From positions 272,637 to 336,636 of the forward strand of contig NZ_LT575472.1 of NCBI RefSeq assembly GCF_900086595.1: a stretch of 64,000 bases of DNA, in the 5' to 3' direction. The stretch is from Clostridium nigeriense (lineage in GTDB: Bacteria > Bacillota > Clostridia > Clostridiales > Clostridiaceae). Under the pieces are notes generated by a model, which saw only the letters and a list, made by a program, of their open reading frames with translations, did no database searches and was not told where the DNA came from. Of this stretch, positions 43,632-51,056 are shown in pieces. Position 1 is the stretch's first letter. Every line of letters begins with the position of its first letter. The position numbers and the translations under genes are program-made.

Positions 43632-44892
43632 ATATATTATTAATGCATAGTGGTAATTTTATAATAAAATTAGTTAACTCATTATTGCTAGTTACACTTA
43701 TATTTCCATTATGTTTTTCTATTAATTCTTTTACTATGTATAGTCCAAAACCATTATCGCCATCTTTATTTCCTTTAGTTGAGAAGCCTTCTTCAAAAAT
43801 TTTATCAATAATGTTTTCATTAATTTGTGGACCATTATTTTGTATATGTATTACTACGTGATTTAAGTTATAGTAACTTTTAATCATTAGTAAGCCTCTA
43901 CCTTTTAACGCATCAACAGAATTTCTTACAATATTAGAAAGGATTCTTTGGAGGTCTAATTCATTTATGTTAGTATCTTCTAAATTGGCTCTTTCATCTA
44001 TTAAAATATCTACATCCATTAAATTAGTTGAGTTTATTACTTGAGATATAATTGAGTTTTCTGAAGTTAAAACTGTTACTTGGGATGAAATATCATATCC
44101 AGCTATTATTCCTTTTAGGAGTTGTCCTAACTTTTCGTAATTTCCCATTAGATAGGATCCATATAAATAAGAAATTTGTGATCCATAATCATGCTTTATC
44201 TTTTTTAGTTCATTAATTTTTTTTTCTAATTCTACATTTAATCTAAGAATTTCGTTTGATTTTCTATCTACATTAGCAAAATATAGAGTAAGAAAAATAA
44301 TAAAGATTCCAAGAAAGATAAAAATTATCTCTTTAAAAATAGGATTTTCTTTATCACTATAAATAAATAAAAATGATACTATAAAATCTAGTACTAATGT
44401 AGTTATAATTAAAGTAAGAGTTGATGAAATTCTTGACTTAATAATTAAGTTAATCCTATATATGAAGCTCATATTAGTTAAAACTAAATATGAAATAATG
44501 AACTGAGGTACGTACATAACTAATATATTTACATAGGTTACATTAAGATTTGTGTTATTAATTAAAAACATAAATATCCCAAAAGATACAATTACATTTA
44601 TTCCAATAACTAAGTAAATAATACTATATCCAATAGTTGCACATAGCTTATCCTTTTTATAAGCAAAAAGAGTAAAAAAAATTAGTTCCTCTATATGAAT
44701 TATAATTATTGATAGACTAGAATTTCCTAGTATATAAGTATTTAACGTCATAATTAACCAAAGAATAATTACTAACATAAACCTTTGTATATTGTTTTTT
44801 TTATGTTCTTTACTTACACAATAATTTGAGGCAGTAATAAACATAAAACTTTGAATAATACTATTTAAAATATCAATTAATCCTGAATACAT
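43630..44892 (-). CDS. Sensor histidine kinase, GHKL/AgrC-like, orphan
   Basis: A 420-residue membrane kinase. About six hydrophobic segments occupy residues 1-210; a short coiled-coil (EILRLNVELEKKINELKKI) leads to the phospho-acceptor region KKIKHDYGSQISYLYGSYL, whose His is the likely autophosphorylation site. The ATPase domain has the N box LQRILSNIVRNSVDAL and the G boxes DNGFGLYIVKELIEKHNG. The type resembles AgrC/ComD-like peptide-sensing kinases. No response regulator or peptide gene lies nearby, so its partner must be elsewhere. Confidence 0.87.
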   Translation of the reverse strand: MYSGLIDILNSIIQSFMFITASNYCVSKEHKKNNIQRFMLVIILWLIMTLNTYILGNSSLSIIIIHIEELIFFTLFAYKKDKLCATIGYSIIYLVIGINVIVSFGIFMFLINNTNLNVTYVNILVMYVPQFIISYLVLTNMSFIYRINLIIKSRISSTLTLIITTLVLDFIVSFLFIYSDKENPIFKEIIFIFLGIFIIFLTLYFANVDRKSNEILRLNVELEKKINELKKIKHDYGSQISYLYGSYLMGNYEKLGQLLKGIIAGYDISSQVTVLTSENSIISQVINSTNLMDVDILIDERANLEDTNINELDLQRILSNIVRNSVDALKGRGLLMIKSYYNLNHVVIHIQNNGPQINENIIDKIFEEGFSTKGNKDGDNGFGLYIVKELIEKHNGNISVTSNNELTNFIIKLPLCINNI

Positions 44893-44985
44893 ATTTAATA
44901 GTTCCTTTATCTTAAGCTTTCAATTGATTTTGTAATTAAAAATCCTCTGTATTAATATATACTATATATAAATAATATACAACAT

Positions 44986-45564
44986 TTATACATTGGTATT
45001 ATTTAATAAATCAGTGCTTATTTCTATAATTTCAGTATTTTTAGGTTTGAATTTAAGCATTTCATCAAAGGGTGTATTAGTTATATAACATTGCAAAGAC
45101 ATAATTACCGCACTATGAGTTACAATAACAACATTATCAGAGTTATCCTCAATAATTTTATGTATTGATTTTAAAACTCTTTTAAGCATATCATTATATG
45201 ACTCTCCATTAGGGGTTTTAGTATATCTTCTATTTAAAAACCATTCTCTATATTCTATAGGATATTTTTTCTCAACCTCGCTCCATGACAAGCCTTCCCA
45301 TTCACCCATATTCATTTCTTCTAGGCCCTTCATAGGAAAGTAATCTATATTGCTATGTTTACTTAAAATTTCTGCTGTTTTAAGTGCTCTTTTTTGTGGA
45401 CTTGAATAGATTTTCGAAAATTTATAATTAAGTTTTAATAACTTTTCAGTCAATTCAATGGATTGCTTTACTCCATTATTATTAAGCTCACTATCATAAC
45501 TTCCTTGTATTTTACCGGCAACATTCCAATCAGTTTGTCCATGTCTAATAAAAATTAATTTCAT
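44986..45564 (-). CDS. Histidine phosphatase family protein (PhoE/GpmB-like)
   Basis: A 192-residue phosphatase of the phosphoglycerate mutase superfamily. The catalytic RHG motif is at residue 7 (FIRHGQTDWN), the second arginine in SSPQKRALKTAEIL, catalytic Glu region EEMNMGEWEGLSW, and the second histidine in VIVTHSAVIMSL. Substrates of this branch include phospho-sugars, alpha-ribazole phosphate and small phosphoesters; no cobalamin genes are near. GGGAGGT sets ATG at 45564; the longer frame to 45648 has no such site and an odd hydrophobic leader. Confidence 0.88.
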   Translation of the reverse strand: MKLIFIRHGQTDWNVAGKIQGSYDSELNNNGVKQSIELTEKLLKLNYKFSKIYSSPQKRALKTAEILSKHSNIDYFPMKGLEEMNMGEWEGLSWSEVEKKYPIEYREWFLNRRYTKTPNGESYNDMLKRVLKSIHKIIEDNSDNVVIVTHSAVIMSLQCYITNTPFDEMLKFKPKNTEIIEISTDLLNNTNV

Positions 45565-45689
45565 AACTACCTCCCACATTAGATATACAATATAAAAAAT
45601 AATTAATTGTATACTATAATTATAATTATAGCATACACAAAATTCCATAAAATCTGGTGTTATATCATAGATAGTAAATTATTTGAAAA

Positions 45690-45710
45690 AACCAGCCATT
45701 ATGGCTGGTT
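45690..45710 (-). terminator. Terminator of glnA
   Basis: AACCAGCCAT and ATGGCTGGTT arms around one base; on the minus strand a run of T follows. Confidence 0.8.
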
Positions 45711-45720
45711 AAATTTAATT

Positions 45721-47616
45721 TTATATATCTAATAAATTTTTAGTATAGTTACTATAAAGATCCCTTAGTTTCTTCATATTATCTTCTAATTCAAGAAGTA
45801 AGTTAGATGCTAAAGAATAATCTTCAACTGAAATAGCATTTTTAATACGTGTAAATAGTCCTTTTTCAGTATAAGTGTCCTTCATTATATAATGCCTTAG
45901 ATTATTTATGGTCATCCAATTTGATATATCTAAATCTAAAGCATTATTAGAATGTAATTTTTTAAAGCTTCTAACTTCGCTTGAATGATTTACAATTATT
46001 CTATGAATTATATCGGTTGTCCATCTTTGAATAATAGCAAGTTTAAAGCTGTTTATTAGATTATCACTAAATACATCATTTCTTTCTAAGACTTTTAGTT
46101 TTTCAGCATGATTTTCTAATTGCATTAAGTTTTCATATACAGTTGCAGGAGCTTTACCAAAGTAAGCATCTCTTTCTTCATCAGTATAGAATTCAAAAAC
46201 ATCCTCTTCACTTCTATAGGCTCTATCTGTTTCTAAATAATCAGCTTTTTCACCTGGTTTTTTAGATAGTTCTTTTAGAAGCTCTTCTTCTGTCTTATTA
46301 TTTTCAAGAGCATATATTATACCATCAAGCATAGCCATATAAGAAACTGAAAGGGCTAAATAAACATTAGAGTGTGGATTTGGAGATCTAAGTTCAAATC
46401 TAGTTGCAAGTGGATTTGATAAATCTCTTATTAATCCTATTAATATAGTTCTATTTCTAGATGGATTATTAGGAGCCATACCTAAAGAAGTAACTATACA
46501 AATAGGAGCTTCGAATCCAGGTTTTAATCTTTTAAATGCACCATTAGTTGTAGATATAAATGGATTCATGATTTCATAGTTCTTTAATATACCCATTATT
46601 GCTCCATATCCTATGGTACTTAGGAAATCTTCCTTTGTAGCATGAAATAGGTTTATTCTTTTTCCTGTTTTAAGCTTTAAGCTTACGCCTAGATGAACAT
46701 GCATACCTGAACCTGCAACATCATCTATAGGTTTTGCTTTAAAAGTAACATCTAATCCATGTCTTCTAAAGGTTTCTTGAGTAAGTATTTTTACAAATAT
46801 TTCATTATCAGCAGCTTGAATAGCATCTGAATATTTCCAATCAATTTCAAGTTGTTCCATTATATGATTAAATTGACCATTACTATCAAGTTTAGACTTA
46901 ACTCCACCTACTTCTTTATGTCCCATTTCTGGTTCGAATCCGTATTCCTCCATAAGAAGTAAAGTTTCTTCAAGAGCAGTTCTTACATTTCCTTTAGTCC
47001 TTGTCCAATATTGTTCTTGTAAAACTTGTGAAGTGGATAGTTCTTCAATATGAGCTTGTTCATTTGGAGTTTTTACCCAAAATTCTAATTCTGTTGCAGA
47101 TGTAATAACTATTTCCTCTATATCATCAAATGTAATTCCAAATGATTTTAAGGATTCTGGTTTATTTTTAAATATGTCTAGTAATGTTGATTTAAATGTA
47201 TTTATTGCTGATTTTAAAATGTTTCTTGAACAAACGGGTTTATTATTGTGAATTAAAAATGACGGGATTCTAAGAGTACCAACAGGTTTGTTAGTAGAAG
47301 TATCAATATGATCGTAATTATAGTCAACAAACCAATTAGCATTAATGTCTGCTACCATATCTACTTTTGCATCGTTTAAAGTTGCAATTCCAGGAAGTAC
47401 AACTGAAGAACCATCTGTTTGAATAGCAACTCCCTCTAAGAATGAATCTATATCATCTAAGAATAGTCTTGAAGGTATCTTTTCATCAGTATCATTACCT
47501 GATAAATCTATTCCAACAATAGATACAAATTTTATTTCGGGATGTTCTTTAAAGATTTTAAATAGGTCTTCTTTGTTGTGTTTTGATTTTGGAACAATAT
47601 AAATTAAATCTTTCAT
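45721..47616 (-). CDS. glnA: Glutamine synthetase, large clostridial type
   Basis: Makes glutamine from glutamate, ammonia and ATP in the cytosol. The 631-residue length is the form common in Clostridium, longer than the 440-residue GSI. Active-site landmarks are ATELEFWVKTP (metal-binding Glu), GQFNHIMEQLEIDWKYSDAI, AGSGMHVHLGVS (metal-binding His), APNNPSRNRTILI and TRFELRSPNPHSNVYLAL. ATG at 47616 follows AAGGAAG and gives the family N-terminus MKDLIYIVPK; the frame to 47700 is an open upstream extension that overlaps a leader with alternative hairpins. A terminator follows the gene. Confidence 0.93.
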   Translation of the reverse strand: MKDLIYIVPKSKHNKEDLFKIFKEHPEIKFVSIVGIDLSGNDTDEKIPSRLFLDDIDSFLEGVAIQTDGSSVVLPGIATLNDAKVDMVADINANWFVDYNYDHIDTSTNKPVGTLRIPSFLIHNNKPVCSRNILKSAINTFKSTLLDIFKNKPESLKSFGITFDDIEEIVITSATELEFWVKTPNEQAHIEELSTSQVLQEQYWTRTKGNVRTALEETLLLMEEYGFEPEMGHKEVGGVKSKLDSNGQFNHIMEQLEIDWKYSDAIQAADNEIFVKILTQETFRRHGLDVTFKAKPIDDVAGSGMHVHLGVSLKLKTGKRINLFHATKEDFLSTIGYGAIMGILKNYEIMNPFISTTNGAFKRLKPGFEAPICIVTSLGMAPNNPSRNRTILIGLIRDLSNPLATRFELRSPNPHSNVYLALSVSYMAMLDGIIYALENNKTEEELLKELSKKPGEKADYLETDRAYRSEEDVFEFYTDEERDAYFGKAPATVYENLMQLENHAEKLKVLERNDVFSDNLINSFKLAIIQRWTTDIIHRIIVNHSSEVRSFKKLHSNNALDLDISNWMTINNLRHYIMKDTYTEKGLFTRIKNAISVEDYSLASNLLLELEDNMKKLRDLYSNYTKNLLDI

Positions 47617-47623
47617 AAAAAGC

Positions 47624-47660
47624 TTCCTTGCCGAAACATAACAAGGAAAAGTCACTTCCT
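47624..47660 (-). promoter_or_regulatory. Alternative hairpins in the glnA leader
   Basis: On the minus strand TTCCTTG (47647-47641) can pair either with the upstream AAGGAA (47660-47655) or with CAAGGAA (47630-47624), which includes the glnA ribosome binding site. The two are mutually exclusive. An 8-codon frame (MFRQGSFL) ends in an ATGA overlap with the glnA start. Confidence 0.4.
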
Positions 47661-47918
47661 TTCTGTATTTATTCGAATAATTAAGTGGTATAGACATCAT
47701 AATATTCGTAAAATCAAATAATTTATAAAGAAATTCTATTATATACAGGGTATTGTGTCAATAATTAAATTAGCGAATTTTAAAAATATTAGCAATGATT
47801 TATATATTTATAGTATAACATTTAACATTAGTTATTTATTACTTAAATAATAATATAGATTTATCACTAAGAAAGGTATAAAATAAAAGATAGAATTAAA
47901 GAAAATGGAGTGAGGTAG
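47661..47918. other. Divergent intergenic region glnA / murI
   Basis: About 260 AT-rich bases that must hold the promoters of both genes. I see no convincing single promoter pair, no riboswitch and no small gene here. Confidence 0.4.
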
Positions 47919-48695
47919 TTGGACAATAAAAATATGCCAATAGGTTTTTTTGATTCAGGTGTAGGTGGATTAAGCGTATTAAAAGAAGCATTAAAAATAA
48001 TGCCCAATGAGGATTATATATATTTTGGAGATTCTAAAAATGCTCCATATGGAATGAAAAGTGCTAAGGAAGTTAGAGATTTAACCTTTAAAGCTGTAGA
48101 AATTTTATTAGATAAGGGTGTTAAGGGAGTAGCGATCGCTTGTAACACTGCAACTAGTGCAGCAGTTTCTGAGTTAAGAAAGGTATATCCTGATTTACCC
48201 TTAGTTGGAATAGAACCAGCATTAAAACCAGCAGTAGAGTTAAATAATGAAGGTGATATTTTAATAATGGCTACAGCAATGACATTAAAAGAAGAAAAGT
48301 TTAAAAGGCTAATGGAAAGGTATAAAGAAAGAGCATCTATAATTCCAGTACCATGCCCAGGTCTTATGGAGTTTATAGAAGAAGGAAAGTTTCAAGGGGA
48401 AGAAATAGAAAATTACCTTCTAGAAAAAATAAATACATATAAAAAAGATAAAATAGCAGCTATAGTCTTAGGATGTACTCATTATCCATTTATAAAAGAG
48501 ACTTTAATTAATATTGTAGGAAAAGATGTAGATATTATAGATGGGGGATTGGGAACTGCTAAAGAACTTAAAAGAAGACTTAATGATAAGAGGTTGTTAA
48601 CAGATTCAGTTAATAAGGGAAAAGTTGAGATAATAAATTCTTCAAATAAAAAAGAGTCAGTGGAGTTAAGTTATAGATTATTAATGGGAGACTAG
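47919..48695 (+). CDS. murI: Glutamate racemase
   Basis: Interconverts L- and D-glutamate for peptidoglycan. 258 residues, usual length. Both catalytic cysteines are present: [10 protein letters not shown] near residue 74 and [10 protein letters not shown] near 184; the N-terminus [18 protein letters not shown] and [11 protein letters not shown] are family hallmarks. The start appears to be TTG at 47919, 8 bases after GGAG (47907-47910); the first ATG at 47934 is too far from any Shine-Dalgarno. It is a single gene divergent from glnA, with its own terminator. Confidence 0.95.
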   Translation: MDNKNMPIGFFDSGVGGLSVLKEALKIMPNEDYIYFGDSKNAPYGMKSAKEVRDLTFKAVEILLDKGVKGVAIACNTATSAAVSELRKVYPDLPLVGIEPALKPAVELNNEGDILIMATAMTLKEEKFKRLMERYKERASIIPVPCPGLMEFIEEGKFQGEEIENYLLEKINTYKKDKIAAIVLGCTHYPFIKETLINIVGKDVDIIDGGLGTAKELKRRLNDKRLLTDSVNKGKVEIINSSNKKESVELSYRLLMGD

Positions 48696-48728
48696 AAATA
48701 GGAATTGTTACTCAATTCCTATTTTTTT
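48696..48728 (+). terminator. Terminator of murI
   Basis: AAATAGGAATTG and its complement (48712-48723) around a 4-base loop, then a run of T. Confidence 0.85.
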
Positions 48729-48748
48729 AAAAAATATTTGTTAAATTG

Positions 48749-48777
48749 TTGACAAAATAAGCCTAACTTGATATATT
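48749..48777 (+). promoter_or_regulatory. Promoter of the DUF4325 gene
   Basis: TTGACA at 48749-48754, 17 bases, TATATT at 48772-48777. Confidence 0.7.
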
Positions 48778-48836
48778 ATATTAAAGAGAATATTCTGAAA
48801 ATTTAAGTAGGTAAGATTTTATGGGGGTAAGATTTT

Positions 48837-49106
48837 ATGGAAATTAAGGTAAAAGACGTATTAGGTGAAGAGATAACTATAGAGGATGCAATATTATTAA
48901 GAGAAATGATTAGAAATAATTTAAATGTTGGAGTAGCATTAGACTTTGAAGGCTTTGATAGAGTACCATCAACCTTTATAAACATGCTTGTAGGAGATTT
49001 ATTAAATAGCTTTGGAAGAGAGTTTATTTTTAAGCAAATATATGTTAAAAATTTATCAAATTATACTGATTATTCAAGGGTAGTTTTAGGAACTACTTTT
49101 CAATAA
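48837..49106 (+). CDS. STAS-like domain (DUF4325) protein
   Basis: An 89-residue single-domain protein: EEITIEDAILLREMIRNNL, then VALDFEGFDRVPSTFINMLVGDLLNSFG, the core of the DUF4325 STAS-like family. Such domains resemble anti-sigma-factor antagonists and are often found beside or fused to ATPase-type regulators; none is encoded here. The 16-base tandem duplication just upstream provides GGGGGT as ribosome binding site; the first copy has an out-of-frame ATG. It has its own promoter and terminator. Confidence 0.8.
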   Translation: MEIKVKDVLGEEITIEDAILLREMIRNNLNVGVALDFEGFDRVPSTFINMLVGDLLNSFGREFIFKQIYVKNLSNYTDYSRVVLGTTFQ

Positions 49107-49132
49107 AGCATAGAGAAATCTATGCTTTTTTC
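49105..49132 (+). terminator. Terminator of the DUF4325 gene
   Basis: AAAGCATAGA (49105-49114) pairs with TCTATGCTTT (49119-49128), loop of 4, followed by T residues. The next 240 bases contain no gene that I can support. Confidence 0.85.
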
Positions 49133-49373
49133 TTTAATAAATTATTGATAATTTTGATTATTTAATAAATATAAAATGCACACCGGTCTAAAAAGCATGA
49201 ATGATACCTTTGGATAAACACTATAAATTTTGAAGGATATCTTAATTAAATGTAGAATATTTATTACAATTTATATATAATTACCATAAGAAGAAAATCT
49301 TATTATTAAAATAGAATTTATAGTATTAATTATGATAATAATAAGATATATGTAGATTGAAAGGAGATTTAAA

Positions 49374-49898
49374 ATGAAAAACCCAATAGTAACTATAAAT
49401 ATGGAAAATGGAGGAGTTATTAAGGCTGAATTATATCCAGAAGTAGCTCCTAATACAGTTAGAAATTTCATAAGTTTAATTAATAAAGGATTTTATGATG
49501 GAGTAGTATTCCACAGAGTTATTCCAGGCTTTATGATTCAAGGAGGATGCCCAGATGGAACGGGAATGGGAGGTCCAGGATATAGCATAAAAGGTGAATT
49601 TACTAGAAATGGATTTAAGAATGATTTAAAACATTCTAGAGGAGTTCTTTCTATGGCTAGAACTATGGTACATGACTCTGCTGGAAGTCAATTTTTCATT
49701 ATGGTAGCAGATGCTCCTCACCTTGATAATCAATATGCAGCCTTTGGTAAAGTTATTGAAGGTATGGAAATAGCTGATAATATAGTAAAATCTAAGAGAG
49801 ATTATAACGATAAACCATACGAAGATCAAAAGATGGTAAAAGTAACAGTAGATACTTTTGGCGAATCCTATGATGAACCAGAAAAGGTAGGAAGATAA
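49374..49898 (+). CDS. Peptidyl-prolyl cis-trans isomerase, cyclophilin type
   Basis: A 174-residue cytosolic cyclophilin (no signal peptide). The active-site region FHRVIPGFMIQGGCPDGTGMGGPGY contains the catalytic Arg, and SAGSQFFIM, HLDNQYAAFGKVIEGMEI are the standard binding-groove stretches. It assists protein folding by isomerising Xaa-Pro bonds. GAAAGGAGAT precedes the ATG. The next gene begins 19 bases later, so it may lead the DUF3783-XRE genes. Confidence 0.94.
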   Translation: MKNPIVTINMENGGVIKAELYPEVAPNTVRNFISLINKGFYDGVVFHRVIPGFMIQGGCPDGTGMGGPGYSIKGEFTRNGFKNDLKHSRGVLSMARTMVHDSAGSQFFIMVADAPHLDNQYAAFGKVIEGMEIADNIVKSKRDYNDKPYEDQKMVKVTVDTFGESYDEPEKVGR

Positions 49899-49917
49899 CT
49901 TAAAGGGGGAGAGGGAT

Positions 49918-50286
49918 ATGCTTAGCAATAACAAGTGTATATTAGTTTATAATACTCCAGAAGATGAAATTAAAGCATTAAATAAAGATGGATATAAGAT
50001 AATTGAAATATCTAAGGAAATGGGAGATATGACTGTTTCTGATATATTAGAAGGATTAAGATTTGAGACTGTAAATACTAGTTTACCAGAAGAAACAGTA
50101 ATTTTATTTAATGATTTTTCTGATGAAGAGATTAAAATAGCTATTAAAAATATTAGACAAAGATTTAAGGGTGGAATCTTTGCAGCAGTTACTCCAACTT
50201 CAATTCAATGGGAGTTTAGTTATTTAGTAGAACATTTAATTGAAGAAAGAGAATGGTATTTAAATAGCAAGAAGGGAAGAGCTTAA
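49918..50286 (+). CDS. DUF3783 family protein
   Basis: A 122-residue protein recognisable as DUF3783: CILVYNTPEDEIKAL, ILEGLRFET, VILFNDFSDEEIKIAIKNIRQ, then FAAVTPTSIQWEFSYLVEHLIEERE at the C-terminus. The function is not known to me. GGGGGAGAGGG precedes the ATG, and its stop codon abuts the GTG start of the XRE gene, so the two are translationally coupled. Confidence 0.75.
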   Translation: MLSNNKCILVYNTPEDEIKALNKDGYKIIEISKEMGDMTVSDILEGLRFETVNTSLPEETVILFNDFSDEEIKIAIKNIRQRFKGGIFAAVTPTSIQWEFSYLVEHLIEEREWYLNSKKGRA

Positions 50287-50970
50287 GTGAGTAGAGTTGG
50301 CGAAAGAATAAAGGAAGCTAGACTTCAAAATGGAATGAGTCAAAAGACTTTAGCTAAGAAGCTAGGTGTTGCAGAAAAATTTATTAATGAAGTTGAAATG
50401 GGAAGAAGAATAGCTCAGGAATCCTTTATAGAAAAGGCATCAAAAATACTAAAGGCTGATTTTAATGATGTCAGTATGGTAGTTACAGATGAAGCTTTGA
50501 TAGAAGAAAATAAACAAATAAAAGAGAGTAAGATTAATAATACTAAAAATAAAAAAACAAGTGAAAATGAAGTATGGGCTAGTGCATTTTCATCAGTTCT
50601 AAAGAACGTACCTATACTTGATTACTCTTTAAGTAACAATAAGGGATTTAAAGAGCTTCCTATTCATTCAAATAAGGTAGAAGGATTTGCTCAAGATAAA
50701 GTTTTATACTTAGAAATTCAAGATGATGAAATGTCTGGATTTAGAATATTAAAAGGTGATATTGCCTTTGCGAGCTTAGCAAAGGAACCGAGCAATAATG
50801 GGATTTTTTTAGTAGATTATAAGGGAAAAAGAGCTATAAGACAAATAAAGCTATTAGGGAACTCAAAAGCGTTATTTGTAAGTAATGGAGGAACTCTTTT
50901 AACTGAAACAGTAAATCTAAATGAAATTTCAGTATTAGCTAAATTAGAGAGATTAGAAATAAAGCTATAA
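50287..50970 (+). CDS. XRE family regulator with degenerate S24-like C-terminal domain
   Basis: A 227-residue DNA-binding protein. An N-terminal HTH_3 domain (GERIKEARLQNGMSQKTLAKKLGVAEKFINEVEMGRR, residues 5-42) and a linker rich in Lys/Asn are followed by a C-terminal domain shaped like LexA/CI peptidases. At the place of the catalytic serine motif (G-D-S-M) it reads DDEMSGFRILKGDIAF, with Glu for Ser, and the region of the catalytic lysine reads KRAIRQIKL. Self-cleavage therefore looks lost. Start is GTG immediately after the DUF3783 stop. Targets are unknown; the adjacent Csp gene is separated by a terminator. Confidence 0.82.
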   Translation: MSRVGERIKEARLQNGMSQKTLAKKLGVAEKFINEVEMGRRIAQESFIEKASKILKADFNDVSMVVTDEALIEENKQIKESKINNTKNKKTSENEVWASAFSSVLKNVPILDYSLSNNKGFKELPIHSNKVEGFAQDKVLYLEIQDDEMSGFRILKGDIAFASLAKEPSNNGIFLVDYKGKRAIRQIKLLGNSKALFVSNGGTLLTETVNLNEISVLAKLERLEIKL

Positions 50971-50975
50971 TTAAT

Positions 50976-51014
50976 AAGTGCCATAAATCTATAATTAATA
51001 GATTTATGGCACTT
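50976..51014 (+). terminator. Long-stem terminator
   Basis: Perfect 17-bp arms (50976-50992 and 50998-51014) with a 5-base loop and T-rich tail, between the XRE gene and the double Csp gene. Confidence 0.85.
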
Positions 51015-51056
51015 TAATTTTATCATTCATATATTAATATAAATTAATTTTTTGAG

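Noticed and set aside
47617..47700. N-terminal extension of glutamine synthetase to ATG 47700
   Set aside because: The extension has no counterpart in the family, and a ribosome binding site places the start at 47616, giving the usual length.
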